Positions 63,126-64,000 of a stretch of DNA of 64,000 nt are shown here, piece by piece. The notes under the pieces are model-generated. The model had not been told where the DNA came from, ran no database searches, and saw only the letters and a program-made list of their open reading frames with translations. Source of the DNA: Escherichia coli (lineage in GTDB: Bacteria; Pseudomonadota; Gammaproteobacteria; Enterobacterales; Enterobacteriaceae); contig CP089930.1 in the NCBI GenBank assembly GCA_021307345.1, forward strand, positions 124,001 through 188,000, given 5' to 3'. Both the position numbers and the translations under genes were made by a program. The stretch's first letter is position 1. Every line of letters begins with the position of its first letter.

Positions 63126-63788
63126 ATGAAAACCGGCATTTTGACCACCTTGATTGCATTATGTTTGCCGGTATCCGTTTTTGCCACCACGCTACGGCTG
63201 TCCAGCGATATTGATCTTCTGGTACTCGACGGCAAAAAGGTTTCAAGCTCTCTGTTACGCGGAGCGGATAGCATTGAACTGGATAATGGACCGCATCAGT
63301 TAGTGTTTCGCGTCGAGAAGACTATCCATCTTTCCAGTAGTGAAGAACGGCTTTATATCTCCCCGCCGCTGGTCGTCAGTTTTAATACACAGCTCATTAG
63401 CCAGGTGAACTTTCGCCTGCCACGCCTGGAGAATGAACGGGAAGCCAATCATTTCGACACAACGCCGCGCCTTGAATTGTTAGATGGCGATGCGACGCCG
63501 ATTCCGGTAAAGCTGGATATTCTGGCTATTACTTCAACCGCAAAAACGATTGATTATGAAGTCGAGGTCGAGCGTTATAACAAATCCGCGAAACGCGCTT
63601 CTCTACCGCAATTTGCCACCATGATGGCAGATGACAGTACACTGCTCTCTGGTGTTTCCGAACTGGATGCCATCCCACCACAGTCCCAGGTGCTCACTGA
63701 ACAACGGCTGAAGTATTGGTTTAAACTGGCAGATCCGCAAACGCGCAATAACTTCCTGCAATGGGCGGAAAAACAACCATCTTCCTGA
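63126..63788 (+). CDS. csgI: CsgI (YccT), DUF2057 periplasmic curli inhibitor
   Basis: This 220-residue periplasmic protein has a signal peptide ending at SVFA and belongs to DUF2057. Recent work on E. coli describes it as an inhibitor of CsgA polymerisation, and so it is functionally linked to the csg locus at the other end of this window. An AGGAGC site precedes the ATG. Confidence 0.9.
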   Translation: MKTGILTTLIALCLPVSVFATTLRLSSDIDLLVLDGKKVSSSLLRGADSIELDNGPHQLVFRVEKTIHLSSSEERLYISPPLVVSFNTQLISQVNFRLPRLENEREANHFDTTPRLELLDGDATPIPVKLDILAITSTAKTIDYEVEVERYNKSAKRASLPQFATMMADDSTLLSGVSELDAIPPQSQVLTEQRLKYWFKLADPQTRNNFLQWAEKQPSS

Positions 63789-63797
63789 GATTTTTGT

Positions 63798-63816
63798 GCC
63801 TGTGCGCAGGCTTTTT
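63798..63816 (+). terminator. csgI terminator
   Basis: A 5-bp stem gcctg/caggc with a TGCG loop is followed by five T, 9 bp after the stop. Confidence 0.8.
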
Positions 63817-63883
63817 CGGTCTTTATCTTGCAGCGATAAGTGCTTACAGTAATCTGTAGGAAAGTTAACTATGGATGTAAATT

Positions 63884-64000
63884 ATGGAACTGACGACTCG
63901 CACTTTACCAGCGCGGAAACATATTGCGCTGGTGGCACACGATCACTGTAAACAAATGCTCATGAGCTGGGTGGAACGGCATCAACCATTACTGGAACAG
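63884..64000 (+). CDS. mgsA: MgsA, methylglyoxal synthase, 3' end outside window
   Basis: The first 39 codons are visible ([20 protein letters not shown] at the start, with the LVAHDHCK phosphate-binding region). The enzyme turns dihydroxyacetone phosphate into methylglyoxal. The ATG at 63884 is the known start; an earlier ATG at 63871 is out of frame. Confidence 0.93.
   Translation, partial: MELTTRTLPARKHIALVAHDHCKQMLMSWVERHQPLLEQ

Overview
The window is chromosomal DNA of Escherichia coli, but not of K-12 type. Nearly every gene matches a known E. coli protein over its full length, and the backbone follows the K-12 order (read in reverse) from opgC through csg, ghrA, efe, put, agp, cbpA, tor, csp, app and hya to mgsA. 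Comparisons with K-12 are from memory of that genome, not from an alignment.

Layout. 1-3.4 kb: opgC (cut by the window edge), clsC, ymdB, ymdA. 3.5-7.9 kb: the complete divergent curli locus csgCAB / csgDEFG. 8-11.2 kb: ycdZ, ycdY, ycdX, ghrA and tRNA-Ser (serX). 11.4-16.3 kb: phoH with an upstream Pho box, a 100-bp tandem BIME, and the efeUOB iron uptake operon with an uninterrupted efeU. 16.4-23 kb: putP and putA around an operator region with five GTTGCA sites, then rutR. 23.2-25.9 kb: ymdF, wrbA, yccJ, agp. 26-30.4 kb: an accessory four-gene module (membrane transporter, LysR regulator, DadA-like FAD oxidoreductase, RidA-family protein) in the place where K-12 carries yccE. 30.5-38.1 kb: cbpAM, torDAC, torR, torT. 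38.14-43.77 kb: remnant of an HK022-type lambdoid prophage lying exactly between torT and torS. 43.8-47.7 kb: torS and yccM. 47.7-50.3 kb: gnsA, a broken ymcE, ymcF, cspG, cspH, appA. 50.4-58.8 kb: appX, appB, appC and hyaFEDCBA. 59.2-64 kb: tRNA-Ser (serT), yccA, tusE, acyP, rlmI, hspQ, yccU, csgI (yccT), and the start of mgsA.

Functions. Several blocks serve low-oxygen or stationary-phase life: TMAO respiration (tor), hydrogenase 1 (hya), cytochrome bd-II (app), curli (csg), CbpA and WrbA. Gene absences relative to K-12 are as telling as gene content. The rutABCDEFG operon is missing while its regulator rutR remains. The pgaABCD/dgcT region between serX and phoH is also missing.

The most interesting region is the prophage remnant. 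Int, Xis, both attachment cores, the Int arm sites and a tI-like terminator are still present. The interior has collapsed to a few early genes, an IS1 copy without target duplication, a decapitated tail-fibre gene and an AT-rich acyltransferase gene. Its attL core ends 14 bp before the torS start codon, so the TMAO sensor kinase has lost its native upstream region.
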